Positions 7,812 through 12,457 of a stretch of DNA of 12,457 nucleotides are shown one piece after another. The number at the start of each line of letters is the position of its first letter. Within the stretch, counting starts at the first letter, position 1. The translations under genes and the position numbers were made by a program. This stretch comes from M55B118 sp041694275 (GTDB lineage: Bacteria; Bacillota_I; Bacilli_A; Izemoplasmatales; Izemoplasmataceae): assembly GCA_041694275.1 (NCBI GenBank), contig JASMTQ010000067.1:1-12457 (forward strand), given 5' to 3'. The notes under the pieces were generated by a model. It did no database searches. It was not told where the DNA came from and saw only the letters and a list, made by a program, of their open reading frames with translations.

Positions 7812-9569
7812 ATGAGAAAATGGAATCTGGACCCACTGTTTCCTGGGTATGACTCAAAGGAATTCAAGGAAACCATCAACACCATCAAAGCATTGATTGA
7901 AGACTCCAAGAAATTCGCAGAAACCCTGGAAGGTCGTACAGACACCAGGAACGTCTTGAAAGAATACGTGAATCTTGCAAGCAATCTCAGAAAAAACATG
8001 ATTCGCGCGTATGGATTCGTGAACCTTAACATTTCCACCAACGCCCAGGACGAAACGTCCTTAGGCTGGATGAATACCATGCAGAAACTCTCAAGTGAAA
8101 CCACGCAGTTCAACACGGCCTTCACCAAGTGGATTGCGAAAGTCAACGACCTTGAAAGCGTCCTTGACGAGGATCCGCTTTTAAAAGAACACCGCTACCA
8201 CCTGACTCAGATCAAGGAAAACGCGAAACATGTTTTAAGCGAAGAAGTGGAAACCGTCATCTCCAAATTGACTCAAACAGGCTCAAGCGCCTGGAGTCAG
8301 CTTCAAGGTCTGCTTACGAGTGTGCTTGAAGTTGATTATGAAGGGGAGAAACTCACCCTCTCAGACATCCGCAACAAAGCCCATAGCCGTGACGCCGACG
8401 TGAGAAAGAAAGCGTATGAAGCGGAAATCAAAGCCTACGAAAAGGTGGAACACTCTGTCGCCTACGCCCTAAACAGCATCAAGGGCGAAGTCAACGAACT
8501 CACTGAGATGCGTGGCTTTGAAAGCCCGCTTCACGAGGCGGTACACGATTCACGCATGAAAAAGGAAACACTGGACACCCTCATTGACACCATGAGGGAC
8601 AACCTTCCGATGTTCAGAAGTTACCTGAAAAGAAAAGGGGAACTCCTCGGACACGAAGATGGCCTTCCCTGGTACGATCTTTTCGCACCGCTTGGAAAAA
8701 GCGAACGTACCTTCACCGAAGACGAAGCGATGCAATATGTCATCGACAACTTCAAAACCTTCGGAGACGATCTTGCGAATCTCGCAAAACGTGCCCGCGA
8801 TGAAGAATGGATTGACTTCACCCCAAGAAGCGGAAAACGCGGGGGCGCCTTCTGTTTCAACATCCACCCGATCAAACAAAGCCGCATCCTTACCAACTTC
8901 GAAGGCTCGTTCTCAAATGTCATCACGCTTTCACACGAACTCGGTCATGCCTACCACGGCGACCGCATCTTCAACGAAAGCATATTGAACGCAAGCTACA
9001 CGATGCCGGTCGCGGAAACCGCGTCCACGCTTTGTGAAACCATCGTCAAGCGCAGCGCAATCGAAGAAAGCGAAGGCCAGGAGAAACTCTTCATTTTGGA
9101 ACAGTCCATCATGGGAAGCACACAGGTCATCGTCGACATCCTTTCACGCTTCATCTTCGAGCAAAACGTCTTTGAAGCGAGAAAAGAAAGCCCGCTTTCA
9201 GCCAATCAGCTCAAACAGATGATGATTGACGCGCAAAAAGAAGCGTATGGAGACGGTCTCAACCAGGATGTTCTTCATCCTTACATGTGGGTCAACAAGT
9301 CCCACTACTATAGAGGCAGTCTGAGTTTTTATAACTTCCCTTACGCATTCGGCCTTCTCTTTGCCAAAGGCATCTACGCCTACTACAAGGATAAAGGACA
9401 AGACGCCGTACCAAACATCGACCACCTTCTTCAGAAGACCGGTCAGAAGAGTGTCGAGGAAGTCGCCAAACTCATCGATATCGATGTCACGGACAAAGCT
9501 TTCTGGCAACGGTCATTCGATGTCATGGAAGAAGAAATCAATGCATTCATGGAACTTACAGACAAATAA
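7812..9569 (+). CDS. pepF: M3-family oligoendopeptidase (PepF type)
   Basis: This is a cytosolic zinc metallopeptidase of the thimet oligopeptidase (M3B) family that cuts short peptides, probably in peptide turnover or recycling. The product is 585 residues, normal for the family (about 560-610). It starts MRKWNLDPLF, the typical PepF beginning. A helical N-terminal half is followed by the catalytic half, with the HEXXH zinc site HELGH at 375-379 (His375, Glu376, His379) and the third ligand Glu402 in PVAETAS. The substrate-binding Tyr/His segment is HYYRG (498-502) followed by FYNFPYAFG (505-513). No signal peptide or membrane segment is seen. AGGAGG at 7801-7806 precedes ATG 7812. It lies 21 bases after the Bax inhibitor gene and is followed within 5 bases by a terminator. 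The gene symbol reflects family membership; close M3 paralogues cannot be separated by eye. Confidence 0.95.
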   Translation: MRKWNLDPLFPGYDSKEFKETINTIKALIEDSKKFAETLEGRTDTRNVLKEYVNLASNLRKNMIRAYGFVNLNISTNAQDETSLGWMNTMQKLSSETTQFNTAFTKWIAKVNDLESVLDEDPLLKEHRYHLTQIKENAKHVLSEEVETVISKLTQTGSSAWSQLQGLLTSVLEVDYEGEKLTLSDIRNKAHSRDADVRKKAYEAEIKAYEKVEHSVAYALNSIKGEVNELTEMRGFESPLHEAVHDSRMKKETLDTLIDTMRDNLPMFRSYLKRKGELLGHEDGLPWYDLFAPLGKSERTFTEDEAMQYVIDNFKTFGDDLANLAKRARDEEWIDFTPRSGKRGGAFCFNIHPIKQSRILTNFEGSFSNVITLSHELGHAYHGDRIFNESILNASYTMPVAETASTLCETIVKRSAIEESEGQEKLFILEQSIMGSTQVIVDILSRFIFEQNVFEARKESPLSANQLKQMMIDAQKEAYGDGLNQDVLHPYMWVNKSHYYRGSLSFYNFPYAFGLLFAKGIYAYYKDKGQDAVPNIDHLLQKTGQKSVEEVAKLIDIDVTDKAFWQRSFDVMEEEINAFMELTDK

Positions 9570-9573
9570 AAAC

Positions 9574-9603
9574 AAGGCTCCGGATAAAAATCCGGAGCCT
9601 TTT
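9574..9603. terminator. Bidirectional terminator between pepF and the ABC permease gene
   Basis: A perfect 12-bp stem (9574-9585 with 9590-9601, core GGCTCCGG) closes an AAAA loop. On the + strand only a short TT tail follows, with two further Ts in the stem end. On the - strand the hairpin is followed by GTTTTTATTT, a good T tract. It lies 4 bases after the pepF stop and 6 bases beyond the 3' end of the convergent gene, so it serves both. Confidence 0.9.
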
Positions 9604-9607
9604 ATAG

Positions 9608-10351
9608 TTAAAGTTCAAGACGCTTGTTGAGCATTTGTGCAGACAATAAAAAGAGCATCAGAGGATAAATTATGAATACGCCATAAATATAATATTGCTC
9701 GGTTCCCTGTAGTTCAAATCGGTTCTTTACAAATATTGGTAAATAAATAATGCTCAAAATCTGCACCGTGAGCAAGCCCACGAAAATAATGTTTTTCACA
9801 ATCCGTTTGGCAAACCGCTGATAGACGGTTTGTGCAAACACACCTGCAAACATGAGATTATTGATGATGAAAATCAGGATAACGGATATGAAGACTATCA
9901 ATAAGGTGAAAAGAATTGCAGGAGAAAGATTCCCTGGCACCCCGAGAGACATCAATTCCTGTAACAATTCATTTTTTATTAACAAAATAAGCGAAGTGTC
10001 TTTACCCATCTTCAATATCCAATCGGAATAAAGAAAGAATGCAAAGGAGAGATAAATCTTTAGCATTGCACAAATGGCCTTTGAAAGAAGCAGTACACGC
10101 ATGGAAACCGGAAGTGAAAAAAGCACATATGAATTCTGATTGAAAAGCCCTTTAGTAAAGTGATGGCTGATATGAAAATACAAAAACAAAAAATAAAAAT
10201 AAGCCATAATGCCGAATACGCTACTGAAATTGATGGATTCATTGCCATAATAAAACGGTGCAATTGCCGGTAGGAACAGTAAAGCCATCATAAAGACATA
10301 AGTGCCTATATTGAAAGAAAAGTCCAATACCACTCGTTTAATAAGCATCAT
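9608..10351 (-). CDS. ABC-2-type transporter permease (membrane subunit)
   Basis: This 247-residue protein has about six hydrophobic segments: near 14-36, 44-66, 80-110 (broad), 143-170, 183-207 and 220-240. No other domain is seen. Size and topology fit the membrane subunit of a small ABC-2-type exporter, and the ATPase gene immediately upstream supports this strongly; the primary sequence alone is not diagnostic. Its start overlaps the end of the ATPase gene by 14 bases. AAGGTG (10359-10364 on the + coordinates) gives a 7-base spacer to ATG at 10351, while a second ATG follows directly at 10348. Genes overlapping like this are usually translationally coupled and make a stoichiometric complex. 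The cargo is unknown. Local composition is visibly more AT-rich than polC or pepF. Confidence 0.8.
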   Translation of the reverse strand: MMLIKRVVLDFSFNIGTYVFMMALLFLPAIAPFYYGNESINFSSVFGIMAYFYFLFLYFHISHHFTKGLFNQNSYVLFSLPVSMRVLLLSKAICAMLKIYLSFAFFLYSDWILKMGKDTSLILLIKNELLQELMSLGVPGNLSPAILFTLLIVFISVILIFIINNLMFAGVFAQTVYQRFAKRIVKNIIFVGLLTVQILSIIYLPIFVKNRFELQGTEQYYIYGVFIIYPLMLFLLSAQMLNKRLEL

Positions 10352-11042
10352 GCATATACACCTTCTTGAAAATATTCAAAACTGTATCGTTGTACTTTTT
10401 AGTGAGAACTTTTGTGGGCTCGTGCAGATAAATTTCACCGTTTCTTAAAAATATGACTTCATCAAAAAGGTTTTCAACATCATAAAGCTGATGGGTTGAA
10501 AAAATCAGAGTGGCGTCACTCTTTCTGAACTCAACAATTGTATCAAGAATAATCTGTCTGACCGCAGGATCCACACCACCAATCGGTTCGTCAAACAAAT
10601 ACAAATGTGCGTCTCTTGAGAGTATCAAAGCCAGTTGAAACTTTTCCTTGTTGCCTTTTGACAGTTTCTTGAAATGACTTGCAGTATCAATGCGAAACCG
10701 TTTTGAAAGCGCATCAAAGCGTTCTTTGTCGAAATCCTTGAACATGAACCGATAATACCTGACAATGTTTTTTAGTGGTTTGGAATGTTCAAACATTTCA
10801 CAGTCAGGCAAATAAGACATCAAAGCTTTTGATTTGTGCGTCCACTTTTTGCCGTTGACATAGATTGAGCCCTTGAATTTTCTTTGCATGCCACTGAGGA
10901 TTTTTATCAGAGTGGTTTTTCCACTCCCATTCGGTCCAAACAATCCAATGGATTTACCTGAAGAAATTTCAATACTAACGTTTTTAAGAGCTTTTTTTCT
11001 ACCGTATTTCTTGCTTATGCCTCTGATTTCAATTTCTGCCAT
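10338..11042 (-). CDS. ABC transporter ATP-binding protein
   Basis: This 234-residue ABC ATPase powers the permease encoded next to it. Motifs: Walker A GPNGSGKTT (36-44), an atypical Q-loop region SYLPDCEMF (76-84) with Asp80 where Gln is canonical, a modified signature LSKGN (127-131, versus LSGGQ), Walker B LYLFDEP (147-153) with catalytic Glu152, D-loop GGVD (155-158), and switch His184 in FSTHQ. The C-terminus has no extra domain. This pattern is common in ABC-2-type exporters of Bacillota, such as YtrB/BcrA-like ATPases for antibiotic resistance or envelope functions, but the substrate cannot be assigned. The chosen start MAEIEIRG has AAGAGGGG (11050-11057) seven bases upstream; a longer frame begins at a TTG (11099) with no ribosome binding site and lies inside the leader hairpin. 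Confidence 0.93.
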   Translation of the reverse strand: MAEIEIRGISKKYGRKKALKNVSIEISSGKSIGLFGPNGSGKTTLIKILSGMQRKFKGSIYVNGKKWTHKSKALMSYLPDCEMFEHSKPLKNIVRYYRFMFKDFDKERFDALSKRFRIDTASHFKKLSKGNKEKFQLALILSRDAHLYLFDEPIGGVDPAVRQIILDTIVEFRKSDATLIFSTHQLYDVENLFDEVIFLRNGEIYLHEPTKVLTKKYNDTVLNIFKKVYMHDAY

Positions 11043-11049
11043 ACCCATA

Positions 11050-11057
11050 CCCCTCTT
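11050..11057 (-). promoter_or_regulatory. Ribosome binding site deciding the ABC ATPase start
   Basis: On the - strand AAGAGGGG stands seven bases before ATG 11042. The in-frame ATG at 11048 is only one base from it, too close for normal initiation. Confidence 0.65.
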
Positions 11058-11070
11058 CTTGATACCTATA

Positions 11071-11140
11071 TAAAAAGCCACACCAAAAACATTCTTCAAT
11101 CTATATGTTAAGGAAATGATTGACTGTTTTGGGTGTGGCT
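11071..11140 (-). terminator. Terminator-like hairpin in the ABC-transporter leader (possible attenuator)
   Basis: The arms are 11076-11101 and 11118-11140. AGCCACACC pairs with GGTGTGGCT (9 bp), then after one mismatch AAAAC pairs with GTTTT (5 bp), an asymmetric internal loop (6 versus 3 bases), and CAATC with GATTG (5 bp); the apical loop is about 16 bases. On the - strand the hairpin ends in GGCTTTTTATA, a T run typical of intrinsic terminators, 28 bases before the ABC ATPase start and upstream of its ribosome binding site. No gene upstream on the - strand needs a terminator, so a regulated (attenuation) role is the simplest reading. An mRNA-stabilising 5' hairpin is the alternative. No known riboswitch class was recognised. 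Confidence 0.6.
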
Positions 11141-11149
11141 CGTTAATTT

Positions 11150-11158
11150 ATTTTACCA
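11150..11158 (-). promoter_or_regulatory. Extended -10 promoter of the ABC transporter genes
   Basis: On the - strand TGGTAAAAT gives a -10 hexamer TAAAAT (11150-11155) with an extended TGn (11156-11158). The -35 region is poor (TCCAGA at 11173-11178). The start would be near 11143, so the leader hairpin at 11076-11140 would lie at the very 5' end of the transcript. Confidence 0.5.
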
Positions 11159-11197
11159 TAATCGGTATTGACTCTGGACTACTTTTTTTCATATAGC

Positions 11198-11211
11198 ACC
11201 ATTTAAGTGGT
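11198..11211. promoter_or_regulatory. Imperfect 14-bp palindrome
   Basis: ACCATTTAAGTGGT is symmetric except for one T/G position. It lies about 45-60 bases upstream of the ABC-transporter -10 element, in a position suited to an activator or repressor site. Confidence 0.3.
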
Positions 11212-11216
11212 TTTAA

Positions 11217-11233
11217 ATCCAAATATTTTGGAT
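11217..11233. promoter_or_regulatory. Perfect 7-bp inverted repeat with 3-base centre
   Basis: ATCCAAA and TTTGGAT flank TAT. The centre is about 20 bases from the centre of the palindrome at 11198-11211, roughly two helical turns, so the pair could be bound on the same DNA face. The arm sequences differ, so two sites for one protein is uncertain. Confidence 0.35.
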
Positions 11234-11351
11234 GGTGTTTATCCGAGTAGCCTTCAAATGAGAAACAGTGCATTGATAAACTACATTCCAATATCTCTGA
11301 GAACTACCAACCTTGAAAGATGATGGGCAATGCCTCAGAATCGTTAAGTCA

Positions 11352-11383
11352 ACTGAAATTCAGAAAGTTTTCCTGAAATCAGT
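11352..11383. promoter_or_regulatory. 32-bp dyad element upstream of the ohr promoter
   Basis: The outer arms ACTGA (11352-11356) and TCAGT (11379-11383) and inner arms TTCAG (11359-11363) and CTGAA (11373-11377) form a nested dyad. It also reads as two small palindromes, CTGAAATTCAG (11353-11363) and CTGAAATCAG (11373-11382), with centres about 20 bases apart. It lies about 55 bases before the ohr -10 element. Confidence 0.35.
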
Positions 11384-11435
11384 ATTGAATACGAAATGAC
11401 TGTTTTGTTTATTCGTAGAGATTGCAAATAAAGAA

Positions 11436-11444
11436 TGTTATACT
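11436..11444 (+). promoter_or_regulatory. Extended -10 promoter of the Ohr gene
   Basis: TGTTATACT supplies a -10 hexamer TATACT (11439-11444) with an extended TGn. TTGCAA at 11422-11427 is too close to be its -35. The start would be near 11451, leaving a leader of about 23 bases to ATG 11474. Confidence 0.55.
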
Positions 11445-11473
11445 TGAATTAGAAAAATGAGAGGAGTTTTAAA

Positions 11474-11887
11474 ATGAAAGTAGCACTCAAAAGAAGCGCC
11501 ATCAATCGCGGAGGTCGAGTTGGCCACGTGGAAACCTTGGACGGCCGACTCCATCATGAGCTAGCAACCCCATCTGAGATGACAGGAAAATCTACTGACG
11601 ATACGAACTCATTCGAACTTGTAGCACTTGCGTACTCCGCGTGCTTCGGAAGCGCTCTTCAAAAGGCATTCGAAGTGAAAGAAGTCGACTATGACGATTT
11701 CAGCGTGGAAGTTGAAAACGTCGTACTTGCGGATGAAAAAGGGAAGAAGTTCTCTTTTAATCTGAAAGTTCAAATCGACGGTGTGGATGATTCCATCAAG
11801 CAAGACATGGTTGATTCGGCCAACAACATCTGCCCATTTTCAAAAGCGATTCAGGGCAATGTCGATGTTGACATCAAGATTGTTTAA
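11474..11887 (+). CDS. Organic hydroperoxide resistance protein (Ohr/OsmC family)
   Basis: This 137-residue thiol peroxidase reduces organic hydroperoxides in the cytosol; characterised Ohr proteins are recycled by lipoylated proteins. The Ohr pattern is complete: GGRVGHVETLDGRL (13-26) with Arg15, Glu48 in the NSFELVALAYSACF segment (45-58), peroxidatic Cys57, and resolving Cys120 in NNICPFSKAIQGNVDVDI (117-134). The two cysteines, Arg15 and Glu48 match the known catalytic set, and the NICPFSKA.QGN ending favours the Ohr over the OsmC subfamily. GAGGAG (11461-11466) sits seven bases before the ATG. It is a single-gene transcript with its own promoter and terminator. No OhrR gene is in the window and no classical OhrR operator was seen, so its regulator is unknown; the dyad at 11352-11383 is a candidate site. 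Confidence 0.93.
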   Translation: MKVALKRSAINRGGRVGHVETLDGRLHHELATPSEMTGKSTDDTNSFELVALAYSACFGSALQKAFEVKEVDYDDFSVEVENVVLADEKGKKFSFNLKVQIDGVDDSIKQDMVDSANNICPFSKAIQGNVDVDIKIV

Positions 11888-11930
11888 CATTTACTGAATG
11901 CACATGCTTTTTATTCAATGGTTCAATTAA

Positions 11931-11966
11931 AAACAGGATTCCATTTAGATTGATGGAATCCTGTTT
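11931..11966. terminator. Bidirectional terminator between Ohr and the last membrane-protein gene
   Basis: A perfect 14-bp stem (11931-11944 with 11953-11966, core CAGGATTCCAT) encloses an 8-base loop. The - strand tail is TTTTTAATT-like and the + strand tail is TTTATTTAT-like, counting Ts at the stem ends. It lies 43 bases after the Ohr stop and 52 bases beyond the 3' end of the convergent gene. Confidence 0.88.
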
Positions 11967-12018
11967 ATTTATGGTTGTTTCAGAGTGAAATAAAGTAATC
12001 CATAATTTCTTAGAAGAA

Positions 12019-12457
12019 CTATCCAAACACGCTTCCAAGAACCATGAAGAGGAACCCGGCAACCAAGGTAACCATGTTTGCGGTAAAGGCATAAGTTAGG
12101 GCTCTTAATTTTCCTTTTTCCCTGAAGAGAGTGGCGTAGGCAATGCCCTCGGCAATAAACACGACTATCTCACCGATAAACAGAATGAATAACGCTGTGA
12201 ATAGACCTCCCCAAAGATGATACCCAAGCACCACGAATACACTGAGAAACCCCTGAGTGATGATATTGGCGATGGTGGTCACAAAGTAGGTACGTTTTCT
12301 CCGGTAGAAAAACAAGAAGAGGATAAAGAGTTCAATCGCCAGGGTTATCAGGGTTCTCAGCATCATGTCCAATATCATGGCGCCATAAAGGAAACTGGAA
12401 CCGTGCCTGGTTTCTTCAAGGGTATCAAGTTCCAATATAGTGAAGGTACCTTGTTCA
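12019..12457 (-). CDS. Multi-pass membrane protein, N-terminus outside the window
   Basis: The frame is open from the right edge to the stop (TAG on the - strand at 12019-12021), so about 145 C-terminal residues are visible. A TTG at 12435 could start a 138-residue form but has no ribosome binding site, and the frame continues upstream of it, so I treat the gene as truncated by the window. After a polar segment come four hydrophobic helices: a first containing LITLAIELFILFLFFY, then the basic turn RRKRTY, a second (TTIANIITQGFLSVFVVLG), a third with an acidic Glu pair (FIGEIVVFIAEGIAY), and a last one ending GFLFMVLGSVFG. The layout recalls uncharacterised Bacillota proteins with an external N-terminal part and a four-helix C-terminal domain. 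I cannot name a function. Confidence 0.7.
   Translation of the reverse strand, partial: EQGTFTILELDTLEETRHGSSFLYGAMILDMMLRTLITLAIELFILFLFFYRRKRTYFVTTIANIITQGFLSVFVVLGYHLWGGLFTALFILFIGEIVVFIAEGIAYATLFREKGKLRALTYAFTANMVTLVAGFLFMVLGSVFG

Larger units (their letters stand above)
11159..11435. other. Divergent intergenic region, no gene seen
   Basis: Between the ABC (-) and Ohr (+) promoters there are about 280 bases with no supported coding sequence. The stretch is AT-rich and holds three dyad-symmetric sites described separately (11198-11211, 11217-11233, 11352-11383). A weak long-range pairing of TCTGAG with CTCAGA (around 11296 and 11333) was also noted. I see no tRNA-like structure or degraded gene. 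Confidence 0.5.

Noticed and set aside
11043..11099. Extended N-terminus of the ABC ATPase starting at TTG 11099
   Set aside because: It has no ribosome binding site and lies in the leader hairpin, and ABC ATPases of this type start close to the MAEIEIRG position.
11076..11140. Inverted repeat as a miniature transposable element
   Set aside because: No target-site duplication flanks it, no second copy is in the window, and the T run plus the position downstream of a promoter fit an RNA hairpin better.
11895..11917. Possible extra terminator just after Ohr (GCACATGC then five Ts)
   Set aside because: The inner stem is only three base pairs and the outer TGAAT/ATTCA pairing would sequester the Ts; the strong hairpin at 11931-11966 explains termination.
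1..12457. Defence island, phage, CRISPR, transposon or toxin-antitoxin system
   Set aside because: No nuclease, integrase, transposase, repeat array or toxin-like gene was found; the HTH/membrane pair at 112-905 does not resemble a known toxin-antitoxin pair.

Overview
The window looks like chromosomal DNA of a low-to-moderate GC Gram-positive relative (Bacillota, or a Mollicutes-type lineage such as the Acholeplasma/Izemoplasma groups or Erysipelotrichia). The evidence is a PolC-type replicative polymerase, strong AGGAGG-type ribosome binding sites, TATAAT-like promoters and intrinsic terminators. TGA is used as a stop (the gene ending at 2298) and tryptophan is encoded by TGG, so the genetic code is standard and Mycoplasma/Spiroplasma are unlikely. 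The species cannot be named from the sequence alone.

Region 1 (1-2396) is a tight three-gene unit on the + strand: a small multi-pass membrane protein resembling DUF2975, a 75-residue Cro/C1-type HTH regulator overlapping it by one base, and a membrane-anchored protein with a large, probably extracytoplasmic, propeller-like domain. It has a good promoter with a perfect 10-bp palindrome at the expected transcription start and ends in a clear intrinsic terminator. This is the best candidate here for an undescribed regulatory or sensory system, although the membrane-protein/HTH pair itself is a known arrangement.

Region 2 (2397-9601) is housekeeping: polC (DNA polymerase III alpha, 1479 aa from the start chosen here), a Bax inhibitor-1/YccA-family membrane protein, and an M3-family oligoendopeptidase (PepF type). 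The last two are 21 bases apart and probably co-transcribed. polC and the Bax inhibitor gene each have a promoter candidate, and no terminator separates them.

Region 3 (9574-11158), on the - strand, is a two-gene ABC-2-type exporter (ATPase, then permease, overlapping by 14 bases). Its 5' leader starts with an extended hairpin followed by a T run, which looks like an intrinsic terminator upstream of the first gene and hence a possible attenuator.

Region 4 (11159-12457) has an intergenic stretch with several dyad-symmetric sites, an Ohr/OsmC-family peroxidase gene with its own promoter, and the C-terminal part of a multi-pass membrane protein gene running off the right edge on the - strand. 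Two convergent gene pairs (pepF/permease and ohr/membrane protein) each share a symmetric hairpin that can terminate transcription from both sides.

No tRNA, rRNA, CRISPR array, insertion sequence, integrase or phage gene was seen.
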